Shown here: piece by piece, positions 17,257 through 27,417 of the stretch | Layout: the number at the start of each line of letters is the position of its first letter | How positions within the stretch are numbered: the first letter of the stretch is position 1 | Position numbers and translations under genes: made by a program | Assembly (NCBI RefSeq): GCF_006861825.1 | Contig: NZ_VDGI01000003.1 | Location: forward strand, 289,984 to 353,983 | DNA from: Psychrobacillus vulpis | GTDB taxonomy: Bacteria; Bacillota; Bacilli; Bacillales_A; Planococcaceae | Direction of reading: 5' to 3' | Length of the DNA stretch: 64,000 bases | The notes under the pieces: model-generated | Told to the model about the DNA's origin: nothing | What the model saw: the letters and a program-made list of their open reading frames with translations, nothing else | Databases searched by the model: none

Positions 17257-17877
17257 ATGGAGGCACAAAATAAAAGGAAAATAGAGCGAAAGAAACAACT
17301 TCAAGCTATTGCATTGGAAATGTTTGCTATGCAAGGATACGATCAGACAAAAATCTCTGATATTGTAGCAAGGGCAAATGTCTCTCAAGGAACTTTTTAT
17401 TGGTACTTTAAAAGTAAAGAGATGATAGCCAATGAAATGCTTACGCAAGGGCGTGAAGCAATCTTAAAAACCATATCCACTGGTTATCGATCAGAAAAAG
17501 GGACTATACATGATTCGTTCATGTCTTCCAGCCGTCTTTTTGAACAACTTTTCAGTTTTGCAAAAGAAAATCATTATTTTATGATGATCCTTATAAAAGG
17601 TATTCATTCTCAACAAACTTTACAGCTAAAAGTGGATGAGATAAAAAATGATATGCAACAAGCTTTTGCTAAAAATATTCGGAGAGCATCCGAACTGAAC
17701 ATGATGCCACGGGAAGTAGATCCAGCATTACACGCTGTATTTGTAATGAGTTTGTTAGAAGGAATTTTATCTCGCTGGTTATTTCAATCATCAGAAGAGG
17801 AATGGCAGTACTTGAAATTAGAGCAATTAGTTGAAAAAACTGTTCAGTTCGAATTTTTTGGATTGTTTGGAGTTTAA
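17257..17877 (+). CDS. TetR/AcrR family transcriptional regulator
   Basis: This 206-residue protein has an N-terminal TetR helix-turn-helix (about 9-55; ALEMFAMQGYDQTKISDIVARANVSQGTFYWYFKSKEMI, split here by domain only) and a helical ligand-binding domain. AGGGAG precedes the ATG. A palindromic operator lies 16 bp upstream, and the amino-acid ABC importer starts 19 bp downstream, so it probably represses its own operon. The inducer is unknown. Confidence 0.88.
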   Translation: MEAQNKRKIERKKQLQAIALEMFAMQGYDQTKISDIVARANVSQGTFYWYFKSKEMIANEMLTQGREAILKTISTGYRSEKGTIHDSFMSSSRLFEQLFSFAKENHYFMMILIKGIHSQQTLQLKVDEIKNDMQQAFAKNIRRASELNMMPREVDPALHAVFVMSLLEGILSRWLFQSSEEEWQYLKLEQLVEKTVQFEFFGLFGV

Positions 17878-17895
17878 ATAAAGGAGGAATATACA

Positions 17896-18708
17896 GTGAA
17901 GAAAGGTAAGTTTTTGTTAGCCGTTATTGCTACAGTAGTTTTAATCCTTGGAGCGTGTGGAAATAATTCGAAAAAAGAAAGTGATGTAGATTCATTAAAA
18001 GTTGTTCAAGATAAAGGTGAAATGGTTGTTGGGATTATGGGGACATACGCTCCATATAATTTTATGAACAAAGATAAAGCATACGATGGATTTGATGTAG
18101 ACATAGCGAAAGAATTAGCAAAACGTTTAAATGTCGAAGCAAAATTTGTAGCTCAAGATTTTTCTGGTTTAATACCTGGCTTACAAAAAGGGAAATTTGA
18201 TATTTTAGTTAGTCAAGTTACGATTACAGAGGATCGTGAGAAACAAATAGATTTTACTGATCCCTACATTACAAACGATGTAAAAGTTATTGTAAAAGAT
18301 GATAATACTTCAATTCAATCAGTAGAAGACTTTAAAGGAAAAAAAATCGGTGTAGGATTAGGGACGAATGATGAAGCATATTTACGAAATGATCTAATCC
18401 CACAAGTAGGCGATTTCAAAATTAATACGTACGATGATGTTATTACAACATTAAAAGATTTAGATGCAGGACGTATAGATGCAACGATTAATAATGTATA
18501 TGCTCTAAAGCCGATCATTGAAGAAAATGGTTTTAAAGTGAAAGCAGTTGGTGAACCAATTAAATCCGATAAGGCTGCTGTAGCTGTTAAAAAAGGAAAT
18601 ACGGAGTTAGTTGATGCACTAAATAAAGCATTAAGTGACATGAAAAAAGACGGTACGTATAAAGAAATATTTGTAAAATGGTTTGATGAAGAACCAAAAG
18701 CTGAGTAA
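17896..18708 (+). CDS. Amino-acid ABC transporter substrate-binding lipoprotein
   Basis: This 270-residue family 3 solute-binding protein has a lipoprotein signal (MKKGKF, hydrophobic core, lipobox LGAC with Cys21) and the two-lobe pattern: GIMGTYAPYNFMNKD, GFDVDIAKELAKRL, TITEDREKQIDFTDPY, and GVGLGTNDEAYL. It binds a polar amino acid outside the membrane and delivers it to the permease encoded next. AAAGGAGG precedes the start (GTG or ATG region at 17896). The exact ligand (for example cystine, glutamine or arginine) is not resolved. Confidence 0.9.
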   Translation: MKKGKFLLAVIATVVLILGACGNNSKKESDVDSLKVVQDKGEMVVGIMGTYAPYNFMNKDKAYDGFDVDIAKELAKRLNVEAKFVAQDFSGLIPGLQKGKFDILVSQVTITEDREKQIDFTDPYITNDVKVIVKDDNTSIQSVEDFKGKKIGVGLGTNDEAYLRNDLIPQVGDFKINTYDDVITTLKDLDAGRIDATINNVYALKPIIEENGFKVKAVGEPIKSDKAAVAVKKGNTELVDALNKALSDMKKDGTYKEIFVKWFDEEPKAE

Positions 18709-18726
18709 AGAAAGTAGGGAGTTTAC

Positions 18727-19368
18727 ATGGATATAGTAATTGATAATTTGCCCTTCTTATTGAAAGGGGCGTATTATACGTTATTAATTACAGTGGTATC
18801 TATGTTTTTCGGCTTGATTATTGGTTTAATAACAGCGATTGCTCGTTTAAAGGGCAATCGTTTCTTTCGTACAATAGCGAGAGTGTATGTATCAATTATT
18901 CGAGGAACACCACCACTTGTTCAAATTGTTATTGTATACTATGGACTTGTTGATTATGGTATTGAATTAGGCGCGTTGACAGCAGCCTATATTGCACTAA
19001 GTATTAATATTGGTGCATATGTTTCAGAGGCTTTCCGTGGAGCTATACAAGCAGTGCCAATAGGACAAACGGAAGCAGCACTAGCTACAGGTATGACAGA
19101 GGCACAGGCCATTCGACGAGTCGTTATTCCTCAAGCAATTCGAATTGCTATTCCACCACTCGGCAATACATTTGTTGGTATGTTAAAAGAAACGTCATTA
19201 GTTTCGGTTATTGCTGTAACGGAGTTGTTGCGTTCTGCACAATTATTAGTTGCTCAATATTATGTATACATGCCATTTTATCTATCGATTGCCGTAATGT
19301 ACTGGATATTGAGCACATTATTCACATTTATATTAAGTGTTATTGAGAAACGATTATCTGTTTACTAG
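18727..19368 (+). CDS. Amino-acid ABC transporter permease
   Basis: This 213-residue HisM/GlnP-type permease has about five transmembrane helices and the coupling-loop signature EAALATGMTEAQAIRRVVIPQAIRIAIPP split across the EAA motif. The N-terminal LLKGAYYTLLITVVSM is the usual family start. It lies 18 bp after the binding-protein gene and 11 bp before the ATPase, giving a complete three-gene polar amino-acid importer. Confidence 0.92.
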   Translation: MDIVIDNLPFLLKGAYYTLLITVVSMFFGLIIGLITAIARLKGNRFFRTIARVYVSIIRGTPPLVQIVIVYYGLVDYGIELGALTAAYIALSINIGAYVSEAFRGAIQAVPIGQTEAALATGMTEAQAIRRVVIPQAIRIAIPPLGNTFVGMLKETSLVSVIAVTELLRSAQLLVAQYYVYMPFYLSIAVMYWILSTLFTFILSVIEKRLSVY

Positions 19369-19379
19369 GAGGGAATGTG

Positions 19380-20126
19380 ATGATACAAGCAAATGATTTG
19401 TCAAAAAGCTTCGATCAACACGAAGTATTAAAGAATATTTCATTAAAGATTCCTGCTCATCAGGTAGTCGCTGTCATAGGTCCAAGCGGTTCCGGAAAAA
19501 GCACATTTCTACGCTGTTTGAATGGACTTGAAATGATAACTGGTGGAACCATATCTGTCAATGATCATTTACTGCAAGCGACAGATAATAAAAAGCTTCG
19601 TCAAAAAACAATACATGCAATTCGCCAAGATACAGGAATGGTTTTTCAACAATTTAATCTTTACCCGCATAAAACAGTAATTGAAAATGTGATGGAAGCA
19701 TTAATTGTCGTGAAAAAACAATCCAAAGAACAGGCGAGAGTAATAGCTTCTCAATTAATAATGCGTGTTGGTCTACAAGAAAAAGAGGAGGTATATCCTT
19801 CCAAACTATCAGGTGGTCAGCAACAACGTGTTGCTATTGCACGTGCACTAGCTATGGAGCCAAAAATCATGCTATTTGATGAACCAACCTCAGCATTAGA
19901 CCCTGAATTAGTGGGTGAGGTTTTAAAAGTGATGAAAGAATTAGCTGATGAGGGTATGACAATGGTTATCGTAACCCATGAAATGAAGTTTGCCCAAGAT
20001 GTTGCTGATCGTATTTTGTTTATGGCTGATGGACAAATCGTAGAGGATTCTGAACCAAGGAAATTCTTTGAGCAACCATCTACTGAACGTGCACAGAGAT
20101 TTTTAGCAAAAGTAAATGAATTTTAA
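19380..20126 (+). CDS. Amino-acid ABC transporter ATP-binding protein
   Basis: This 248-residue GlnQ-type ATPase has Walker A GPSGSGKST (about 34-42), the Q-loop QQFNLYPHKTVIENV, the signature LSGGQQQRVAIARAL, Walker B IMLFDEPTSALD and the switch His in VTHEM. ATG 19380 is 6 nt after AGGAGGG; the GTG at 19377 is too close to that site. It powers import through the preceding permease. Confidence 0.93.
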   Translation: MIQANDLSKSFDQHEVLKNISLKIPAHQVVAVIGPSGSGKSTFLRCLNGLEMITGGTISVNDHLLQATDNKKLRQKTIHAIRQDTGMVFQQFNLYPHKTVIENVMEALIVVKKQSKEQARVIASQLIMRVGLQEKEEVYPSKLSGGQQQRVAIARALAMEPKIMLFDEPTSALDPELVGEVLKVMKELADEGMTMVIVTHEMKFAQDVADRILFMADGQIVEDSEPRKFFEQPSTERAQRFLAKVNEF

Positions 20127-20208
20127 TCCTATACAGTAGAAGTGAATAAAGAAATTGGACGCAAACACATGCCAAGGCAAAAATTGAGTAAGGGAAAGGA
20201 TGATAAAA

Positions 20209-20631
20209 ATGGAAGTTAAAGCAATATGGCAAGGGGGACGCGCTTTCGAGGCGAAAGGTCCTTCCGGCTACCCCATGCTTATGGACGCTACTGCTAATTA
20301 CGGAGGAGAAGGCAAAGCTCCAACACCGACAGAAATGCTTCTAAGTTCTTTAGCTGGCTGTATCGGAATTGATGTGACAATGATATTAAAGCCACATTTA
20401 GAAAAAATAAAATCTATTGAAATTACAGTAGATGGTTCCCGTCGTGAAGAATTACCAACGGCTTTTACTGCAGCTGTACTATTATTCGAAGTAAGTGGAG
20501 ATATTGACGCAAAAAAAGTAGTACGTGCCATTAAGCTCGGAGAAGAGAAATATTGTGCAGTATCTGCATCGTTAAAAGCAGAGATTTCCTATCGACTAAT
20601 TTTAAATGGGCAAGAAATCGAAATACAATAA
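20209..20631 (+). CDS. OsmC/Ohr family protein
   Basis: This roughly 140-residue protein has the OsmC fold pattern: ATANYGGEGKAPTPTEMLLSSLAGCIGIDVTMIL, with the first redox Cys in SLAGC, and the second Cys in GEEKYCAVSASL. Members are thiol peroxidases or of unknown role. The start ATG 20209 was chosen over ATG 20200 because AAAGGA abuts the latter. It lies 82 bp after the ABC ATPase gene and may be read through, ending at the terminator 20660-20695. Confidence 0.85.
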   Translation: MEVKAIWQGGRAFEAKGPSGYPMLMDATANYGGEGKAPTPTEMLLSSLAGCIGIDVTMILKPHLEKIKSIEITVDGSRREELPTAFTAAVLLFEVSGDIDAKKVVRAIKLGEEKYCAVSASLKAEISYRLILNGQEIEIQ

Positions 20632-20659
20632 TAAATGAAATCTTATTGTATAAAAAAAC

Positions 20660-20695
20660 AAAACCCCTTCATCTAAAAAGATGAAGGGGTTTTTC
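20660..20695 (+). terminator. Strong terminator after osmC-like gene
   Basis: AAACCCCTTCATCT pairs perfectly with AGATGAAGGGGTTT around AAAA and is followed by TTTTCG. Confidence 0.92.
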
Positions 20696-20699
20696 GATG

Positions 20700-20732
20700 A
20701 TCTAAACGAAAATGTCCACTTTTCGTTTAGAT
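20700..20732. repeat. Perfect 13-bp inverted repeat
   Basis: ATCTAAACGAAAA and TTTTCGTTTAGAT flank TGTCCAC. There is no T-run on either side, so it is not a standard terminator. It lies between the converging osmC-like and lexA genes. Confidence 0.6.
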
Positions 20733-20793
20733 ATGATATCGGCTCTACGTCATCATACTCAGTATAATAGAATCTGTCAAGTGACAGTTAGAA

Positions 20794-21414
20794 TTATTGA
20801 ATGTGACGATAAACTCCAACCACTTTCCCAAGTATTGTTACTTGATTGACAATAATTGGTTCCATTGATGAGTTTTCAGGTTGTAAACGGAAATAAGATT
20901 TTTCTTTAAAGAACCTTTTAACTGTCGCTTCATCATCCTCGGTCATAGCTACAACTATTTCGCCATTATTTGCAGATTGCTGCTGCTTTACAACTACATA
21001 GTCTCCATTCAGTATGCCGGCTTCTATCATACTATCTCCCATAATTTCAAGCATAAATAAGTGGTCATCAGAAGTGCCAAATGTTTCTGGAAGAGGGAAG
21101 AACTCTTCTACATTTTCAATTGCTGTAATTGGAAGACCAGCTGTTACTTTACCAACTAATGGAACATGTACAACACCTTGTTTTTCTACTAAAGAGTGGT
21201 CATCATCTAATATTTCTATTGCACGAGGTTTCGTTGGATCTCTTCTTATTAATCCTTTACTTTCAAGTCTTGCTAGATGACCATGCACCGTAGAGCTTGA
21301 TGCTAGTCCAACTGCCTCACCTATCTCACGAACGGAAGGCGGATATCCTTTTTTTCGAACTTCTTCTTTTATAAATGCTAATATATCTTCTTGTCTTTTA
21401 GATGCTTTCTTCAA
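20794..21414 (-). CDS. lexA: SOS repressor LexA
   Basis: This 206-residue protein has an N-terminal winged helix ([21 protein letters not shown], about 25-45) and a C-terminal S24 latent protease: cleavage bond Ala92-Gly93 (VTAGLP), nucleophile Ser128 (MGDSMIEAG) and general-base Lys166 (EATVKRFF). TTG 21414 is preferred as start: it follows AGAGG by about 7 nt and aligns with the MxKxSKRQ family N-terminus, whereas GTG 21423 overlaps the ribosome site. It is divergent from yneA, with LexA boxes between. Confidence 0.95.
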   Translation of the reverse strand: MKKASKRQEDILAFIKEEVRKKGYPPSVREIGEAVGLASSSTVHGHLARLESKGLIRRDPTKPRAIEILDDDHSLVEKQGVVHVPLVGKVTAGLPITAIENVEEFFPLPETFGTSDDHLFMLEIMGDSMIEAGILNGDYVVVKQQQSANNGEIVVAMTEDDEATVKRFFKEKSYFRLQPENSSMEPIIVNQVTILGKVVGVYRHIQ

Positions 21415-21466
21415 TGCATTCACCTCTTTTTAATAATTTTTAACAGTATTTGCTTTCTTGTTTTAT

Positions 21467-21505
21467 AGTATATCAGTCTATAAAACAATATGCAAACATA
21501 GGTTC
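21467..21505 (-). promoter_or_regulatory. lexA promoter with LexA box
   Basis: On the minus strand TTGCAT (21495-21490), a 17-bp spacer and TATACT (21472-21467) form the promoter. GAACCTATGTTT (21505-21494) overlaps the -35 region and fits the SOS box with one mismatch, indicating autorepression. Confidence 0.75.
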
Positions 21506-21515
21506 TGAAAAGTCG

Positions 21516-21571
21516 TTGACAAAAACAAGTGTTCGCCTTATTATAAGAACATACATTCCGAACAAACATTC
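21516..21571 (+). promoter_or_regulatory. yneA promoter with three LexA-like boxes
   Basis: TTGACA (21516-21521), a 17-bp spacer and TATTAT (21539-21544) form the promoter. AAACAAGTGTTC (21523-21534) lies in the spacer; GAACATACATTC (21547-21558) and GAACAAACATTC (21560-21571) follow. Each is one mismatch from GAAC-N4-GTTC. Confidence 0.78.
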
Positions 21572-21591
21572 TATAACGAGGGGTAATTTAG

Positions 21592-22580
<989 letters not shown>

Positions 22581-22623
22581 CCTTACCTTTATATAAGAAA
22601 TAAATTTAAAGGGTGAATGTTAA

Positions 22624-22857
22624 ATGTTAAGTAAAGAAAAACTTGCACGAATTAGTGAACTTTCAAAGAAATCAAAATCAACTGGACTATCGATTGAAGA
22701 AGCGAAAGAACAAAGCGCTCTAAGAAAAGAATATTTAGAAACATTCCGCGCAACAATGCGAGATACAATTGAAAGTGTGAAAATAGTAGATCCAGCTGGT
22801 AATGATGTGACACCACTTAAAGTCCAGGAAGCGAAAAAAGGTAAATTTCTGAATTAA
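22624..22857 (+). CDS. ynzC: DUF896 protein YnzC
   Basis: This 77-residue protein has the DUF896 two-helix pattern: KEKLARISELSKKSKSTGLS, then EAKEQSALRKEYLETFRATM. It is the third gene of the B. subtilis yneA-yneB-ynzC SOS operon, and the same order is kept here. It is a small helical cytoplasmic protein of unproven function. Its conserved C-terminal phrase is VKIVDPAGNDVTPLK. Confidence 0.9.
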   Translation: MLSKEKLARISELSKKSKSTGLSIEEAKEQSALRKEYLETFRATMRDTIESVKIVDPAGNDVTPLKVQEAKKGKFLN

Positions 22858-22944
22858 TTAATCATTTCAGAAACCATTGATAATGAATACATTGTTGTCT
22901 AAACTAGAAGTATAGAAAAAAATTAGCTCGAGAGGATGTCACAA

Positions 22945-24945
22945 ATGTCACTACATTCAGATTTACTTGCTATCAATACCATTCGTACTTTATCAATTGA
23001 TGCTATAGATAAAGCGAATTCAGGTCACCCTGGACTCCCAATGGGTGCTGCACCAATGGCTTACACGCTTTGGACAAAACACTTACGCCATAATCCAAAT
23101 AATCCAAACTGGTTTAATAGGGACCGATTTGTATTATCTGCAGGTCACGGCTCTATGCTTCTTTATAGCTTATTACATCTTGGCGGTTATGACTTGCCAA
23201 TGGAAGAAATAAAAAACTTTAGACAATGGGATTCTAAAACTCCTGGGCATCCGGAATTTGGTCACACTGTTGGTGTGGAAGCAACTACTGGTCCTTTAGG
23301 TCAAGGGATTGGAATGGCAGTTGGTATGGCAATGGCTGAGGCTCATTTAGCGGCAACCTATAATCGTCCAAATTATGATGTAGTGGATCATTACACATTT
23401 GCGCTTTGCGGAGATGGCGATTTGATGGAAGGTGTCGCTGCTGAAGCAATTTCACTTGCTGGACATTTGCAATTAGATAAACTTATCGTGCTTTACGATA
23501 GTAATGATATTTCTTTAGACGGTGATTTACATAAATCATTCTCTGAAAAAGTAGAAAAAAGATTTGAATCATATGGATGGAACTATATTTTAGTAAAAGA
23601 CGGAAATGATATAGCAGAAATTTCTGCAGCTATTGAAAAAGCAAAAGCTCAAAACGATAAGCCAACACTAATTGAAGTGAAAACAGTAATAGGATTTGGG
23701 TCACCAAACAGATCTGGTAAATCAGACGCTCATGGTATGCCACTCGGAAAAGACGAGTCTTTATTAACGAAAGCTGCTTACGAATGGTCTTTTGAAGAAG
23801 ATTTCTATGTACCGGAAGAAGTATATGAAACATTTAAGCAAGCCTCAAATCGTTTAGGTGTCGAAGAAGAAAATACTTGGAATGATAAATTTAATGCATA
23901 TACTGCAGAGTACCCAGAACTCTCTTCAACATTAAAACAAGCGATTAAGGGCGAACTTCCTGAGAACTTCGATGAAGCGATAAAAGTATACGAAGAGGGA
24001 ACATCTCATGCTACACGCTCTGCTTCAGGTGATGCGATTAATGCAATTGCACAAAATGTACCATCTTTCTTCGGAGGAAGTGCAGACTTAGCTGGTTCTA
24101 ACAAAACTACAATGAAAAATGCAGGAGATTTTTCTGCTGAAGATTATGCAGGAAAGAACATTTGGTTTGGTGTACGTGAATTTGCAATGGGTGCTGCTTT
24201 AAATGGTATGGCTTTACACGGCGGGTTGCACGTATTTGGAGGTACATTCTTTGTATTTAGTGATTACGTTCGACCTGCAGTTCGTTTATCAGCACTAATG
24301 GGTCTTCCAGTTACGTATGTATTCACTCATGATAGTATTGCAGTAGGGGAAGATGGTCCTACGCATGAACCAATTGAGCATTTAGCATCATTACGTGCAA
24401 TGCCTGGATTATCTGTTATTCGTCCTGCAGATGCAAATGAAACAGCCGAAGCATGGAAGCTGGCAGTTGCTTCGAAAAATCAACCAACAGTACTTGTTCT
24501 TTCTAGACAAAACTTACCAACACTTAAAGGTTCAGTTGAGCAAGCGAGCGAAGGCGTTTCTAAAGGAGCATATGTTGTTTCTCCAAATGAAAACGCGGAA
24601 GCTATTTTACTAGCTACTGGATCTGAAGTAAGTTTGGCGGTTGAAGCTCAAAAAGCACTTGCAAGTGAAGGAATTCAAGTTTCTGTAGTATCTATGCCAT
24701 CTTGGGATTTATTCGAAAAACAAGATGAAGCTTATAAAAAATCTGTTTTACCAGCTCATTTAACAAAGCGATTAGCTATTGAAATGGGGGCTTCTCTAGG
24801 ATGGCATCGTTATGTTGGATTTGATGGGGATGTTATTGCAATCGACAAATTTGGTGCAAGTGCTCCAGGTGAGATTGTCATGAAAGAATATGGTTTCTCA
24901 GTAGAAAATGTAGTTTCTAAAATGAAAAACTTGCTTCAAAAATAA
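22945..24945 (+). CDS. tkt: Transketolase
   Basis: This 666-residue enzyme interconverts pentose and triose/hexose phosphates using thiamine diphosphate. It carries the N-terminal [19 protein letters not shown] motif, the TPP/Mg motif [14 protein letters not shown], the pyrimidine-domain [16 protein letters not shown] and the C-terminal regulatory domain. ATG 22945 is 9 nt after AGAGG; ATG 22936 abuts that site. The tkt-yneF neighbourhood downstream of the SOS genes matches B. subtilis. Confidence 0.96.
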   Translation: MSLHSDLLAINTIRTLSIDAIDKANSGHPGLPMGAAPMAYTLWTKHLRHNPNNPNWFNRDRFVLSAGHGSMLLYSLLHLGGYDLPMEEIKNFRQWDSKTPGHPEFGHTVGVEATTGPLGQGIGMAVGMAMAEAHLAATYNRPNYDVVDHYTFALCGDGDLMEGVAAEAISLAGHLQLDKLIVLYDSNDISLDGDLHKSFSEKVEKRFESYGWNYILVKDGNDIAEISAAIEKAKAQNDKPTLIEVKTVIGFGSPNRSGKSDAHGMPLGKDESLLTKAAYEWSFEEDFYVPEEVYETFKQASNRLGVEEENTWNDKFNAYTAEYPELSSTLKQAIKGELPENFDEAIKVYEEGTSHATRSASGDAINAIAQNVPSFFGGSADLAGSNKTTMKNAGDFSAEDYAGKNIWFGVREFAMGAALNGMALHGGLHVFGGTFFVFSDYVRPAVRLSALMGLPVTYVFTHDSIAVGEDGPTHEPIEHLASLRAMPGLSVIRPADANETAEAWKLAVASKNQPTVLVLSRQNLPTLKGSVEQASEGVSKGAYVVSPNENAEAILLATGSEVSLAVEAQKALASEGIQVSVVSMPSWDLFEKQDEAYKKSVLPAHLTKRLAIEMGASLGWHRYVGFDGDVIAIDKFGASAPGEIVMKEYGFSVENVVSKMKNLLQK

Positions 24946-24951
24946 GAATTA

Positions 24952-25003
24952 CGAGGTAGTTCGAATGGTCTCTTTATAAGAGACCTCGGATTACCTCTTT
25001 TTA
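24952..25003 (+). terminator. Terminator after tkt
   Basis: A two-part stem (GAGGTA...TACCTC outside, GGTCTCT-TTAT-AGAGACC inside) is followed by TTTTT. Confidence 0.85.
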
Positions 25004-25105
25004 CTTAAATTAATTATAATTAAATATAGTATGAGTATTGAATCTATAGTATAATTTTCAGTGGTGTCTTGTACACGTAGACAAGATCGTAAAGGAGGAG
25101 AAAGT

Positions 25106-25324
25106 ATGGAAACATGGATTTGGATTATTATCGTAATCGTTGCATTAATCGGTGGTGCAGCAATCGGATTTTTTGCAGCACGTCAATATATGATGAAATA
25201 TTTGAAAGAAAATCCACCTATCAATGAACAAATGCTTCGTATGATGATGGCACAAATGGGACGCAAGCCTTCTGAAAAACAAGTGAAACAAATGATGAAT
25301 CAAATGAATAAAATGCAAAAATAA
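25106..25324 (+). CDS. yneF: UPF0154 membrane protein YneF
   Basis: This 72-residue protein has one N-terminal transmembrane helix (about 3-26, [20 protein letters not shown]) and a Met-rich cytoplasmic tail ([20 protein letters not shown]) defining UPF0154. AAAGGAGG precedes the ATG. Function is unknown. The location after tkt is conserved in Bacillales. Confidence 0.92.
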   Translation: METWIWIIIVIVALIGGAAIGFFAARQYMMKYLKENPPINEQMLRMMMAQMGRKPSEKQVKQMMNQMNKMQK

Positions 25325-25327
25325 ATA

Positions 25328-25356
25328 AAGCACTCATTTTCGAGTGCTTTTTTATT
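25328..25356. terminator. Bidirectional terminator between yneF and the hydrolase gene
   Basis: AAAGCACTC and GAGTGCTTT form a 9-bp stem, with A- and T-runs on the two sides serving the converging genes. Confidence 0.88.
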
Positions 25357-26281
25357 TATTTAGCAAATTATTTTGTTGTAAAAAGTCTGCAACTACTTGT
25401 TCGTATTCTTCACTATTTTCATTAAAAGATTTTGCATGTGCACCAATGTCAAATAATTTCAATGTTTTTGGTCCATTTTTCTTTTCATATAATGCTTCTG
25501 TCATTTTAGGTAGAATAAAATCATCTTGTAAACTGTGGATAAAAAGTACTGGTTTTTCTATTTTGTCAACTACATCTATTGGAGAAACAAGATTTAAAGT
25601 ATACCCATCGCGCATTTTTAAAAATAAGTTTGCAAAACGTATTGCTAAACTTGAGCGAAGAGGTGTTGTTTGGGTCATAATATTATATACTTGTTCCTCA
25701 AAATTTGAGAAAGAACAATCTGAAATATAAAAATCAGCATCGTCTTTTATAGAACCCGCATATAGTAGTGTAGTTGCTGCACCCATCGATTCACCGTGTA
25801 TACCGATAATTGCCTCATCACCAACTCGTTCTCGCACAGCTTCTAAAATGGATTGTAAGTCAATCTTTTCATAGAAACCAAAACTCGTTGTTTTCCCCCC
25901 AGAATCACCATGTCTTCTGTGATCATAAACGACACTATTAAATCCTAATCGTTCAAACATCCGCACAAATCGAAGCGAATTTATTTTGTTTTCTGTCACA
26001 CCATGGCAAATGATGACGTAATTATTTGTTTCTAGTGGCTCCACAAAAATTGCTTTTAAAGAATAACCATTCTTCGATTCAATCCATTTTTCTGTTTTAT
26101 TTACTTGATGAAACCAAGCATCGTCCAAACGTTTCGATGTGATTTCTCGATTCAATATAAATTCGTCTTCTTTTTTCTTCATATACATCAGCTTATTCGT
26201 GACAAAATAGCCAAAGACAGTAGCAGTAGCTGTTAGAATACTTGTTAATATACTCGTCCAAATAATGACACGTTTTTTCAT
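25352..26281 (-). CDS. Membrane-anchored alpha/beta hydrolase (YqkD-like)
   Basis: This 309-residue protein has a cationic N-terminus and a signal-anchor helix (about 8-28), then an alpha/beta-hydrolase domain: oxyanion region VIICHGVTEN, nucleophile elbow HGESMGA, acid in SLQDDFILP and catalytic His in GAHAKS. The active domain probably sits outside the membrane. The substrate is unknown. It is 11 bp downstream of the HMG-CoA lyase gene in the same direction, so the two may be co-transcribed. Confidence 0.85.
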   Translation of the reverse strand: MKKRVIIWTSILTSILTATATVFGYFVTNKLMYMKKKEDEFILNREITSKRLDDAWFHQVNKTEKWIESKNGYSLKAIFVEPLETNNYVIICHGVTENKINSLRFVRMFERLGFNSVVYDHRRHGDSGGKTTSFGFYEKIDLQSILEAVRERVGDEAIIGIHGESMGAATTLLYAGSIKDDADFYISDCSFSNFEEQVYNIMTQTTPLRSSLAIRFANLFLKMRDGYTLNLVSPIDVVDKIEKPVLFIHSLQDDFILPKMTEALYEKKNGPKTLKLFDIGAHAKSFNENSEEYEQVVADFLQQNNLLNK

Positions 26282-26292
26282 TGCATCAACCC

Positions 26293-27189
26293 CTATTTGC
26301 TTTTAAATAGTTTATACATCCCGGTCTCAATTGGTCTAGACACATAAGGTGCAACTGAATTGACAGCTTGTAATAATAATTCGAGATCAATACCTGTCTC
26401 TATATTCATTTGGTGTAGCATATTCACGACATCTTCTGTCGCTACATTTCCAGTCGCACCTGGAGCAAAAGGACAACCGCCTAAACCGCCAACAGAACTA
26501 TCAAAACGGTCAACTCCCGCTTGAAGCGCAGCAAAAATATTAGCCAATCCCATTTTTCGAGTGTCGTGGAAATGTGCTGTTATTAGTGTATTTGGAAACT
26601 CCTTTTTAATAGCATCAAATAGTAAATAACTTTCTTTTGGATTAGCCATACCTATAGTGTCTGCAACACTTAATTCATTTACTCCCCATGAAACAAACTC
26701 TCTACATATTTCTATTGTTTTAGATGGATCAATTGCACCTTCATATGGACAATAGAAAGAAGTAGAAATGCATGCTCGTACAAAATGACCATCTTTTAGT
26801 AAACGTTCCACTATAGGTTTAAGTTCATGCATACTTTCTCTAGTTGTTTTATTAATATTTTTTTTATTAAAGCTATCCGATACTCCTACAAAAATAGCAA
26901 AGCTGTTAACGCCGGCTTGTTTTGCAAGCTCTACTCCTTTTTCATTTGGAGTTAATACAAATTGTCGCCCTACTTTTGATACACTCTCTACGATTACTTT
27001 GGCATCCTTCATTTGAGGAACCCATTTAGGAGAGACAAAAGAGGATAATTCCATCTCTTTTACCCCTGCTATTTGAAGCTTTTCGATAAATTCTAACTTA
27101 ACCTCTGTAGGTACCTCATTTTTCTCATTTTGTAATCCATCTCTTGGCCCTACCTCGATAATTGTCACTTTATTTGGTAAACTAAACAT
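26293..27189 (-). CDS. yngG: Hydroxymethylglutaryl-CoA lyase
   Basis: This 298-residue TIM-barrel enzyme cleaves HMG-CoA to acetoacetate and acetyl-CoA, the last step of leucine breakdown. It shows IEVGPRDGLQNE (metal Asp and Arg), AHFHDTRKMG (metal His pair) and the catalytic loop GGLGGCPFAPGATGNVATED. The start at 27189 (second Met) is preferred because GGGAGG abuts the first ATG at 27195. A thiolase gene is divergent next door, consistent with acyl-CoA metabolism, although no other leucine-degradation genes are in view. Confidence 0.92.
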   Translation of the reverse strand: MFSLPNKVTIIEVGPRDGLQNEKNEVPTEVKLEFIEKLQIAGVKEMELSSFVSPKWVPQMKDAKVIVESVSKVGRQFVLTPNEKGVELAKQAGVNSFAIFVGVSDSFNKKNINKTTRESMHELKPIVERLLKDGHFVRACISTSFYCPYEGAIDPSKTIEICREFVSWGVNELSVADTIGMANPKESYLLFDAIKKEFPNTLITAHFHDTRKMGLANIFAALQAGVDRFDSSVGGLGGCPFAPGATGNVATEDVVNMLHQMNIETGIDLELLLQAVNSVAPYVSRPIETGMYKLFKSK

Positions 27190-27417
27190 AATCATCCCTC
27201 CCTCTTTATTGTAAGGAATGGATGGTTAAACAAGCAAATTTTATTTTATTCAATAGAATAAAATAAAATAAAAGCCTCTGGTGGTTTTACATAGTTTATA
27301 AGGAGTTCTTCGACTCAGACTAGAAAGCGCTGTTGAAAGGATTACTTCTTTAATTAGACAGGACGTAAATACGCCAAGGCGAATTTTATAACAGGGGAAA
27401 ATGAGGAGGAAATTACA

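Noticed and set aside
27322..27335. CcpA cre site upstream of the thiolase gene
   Set aside because: AGAAAGCGCTGTTG matches only the central GAAAGCGCT; both ends deviate from the consensus, so I do not call it.
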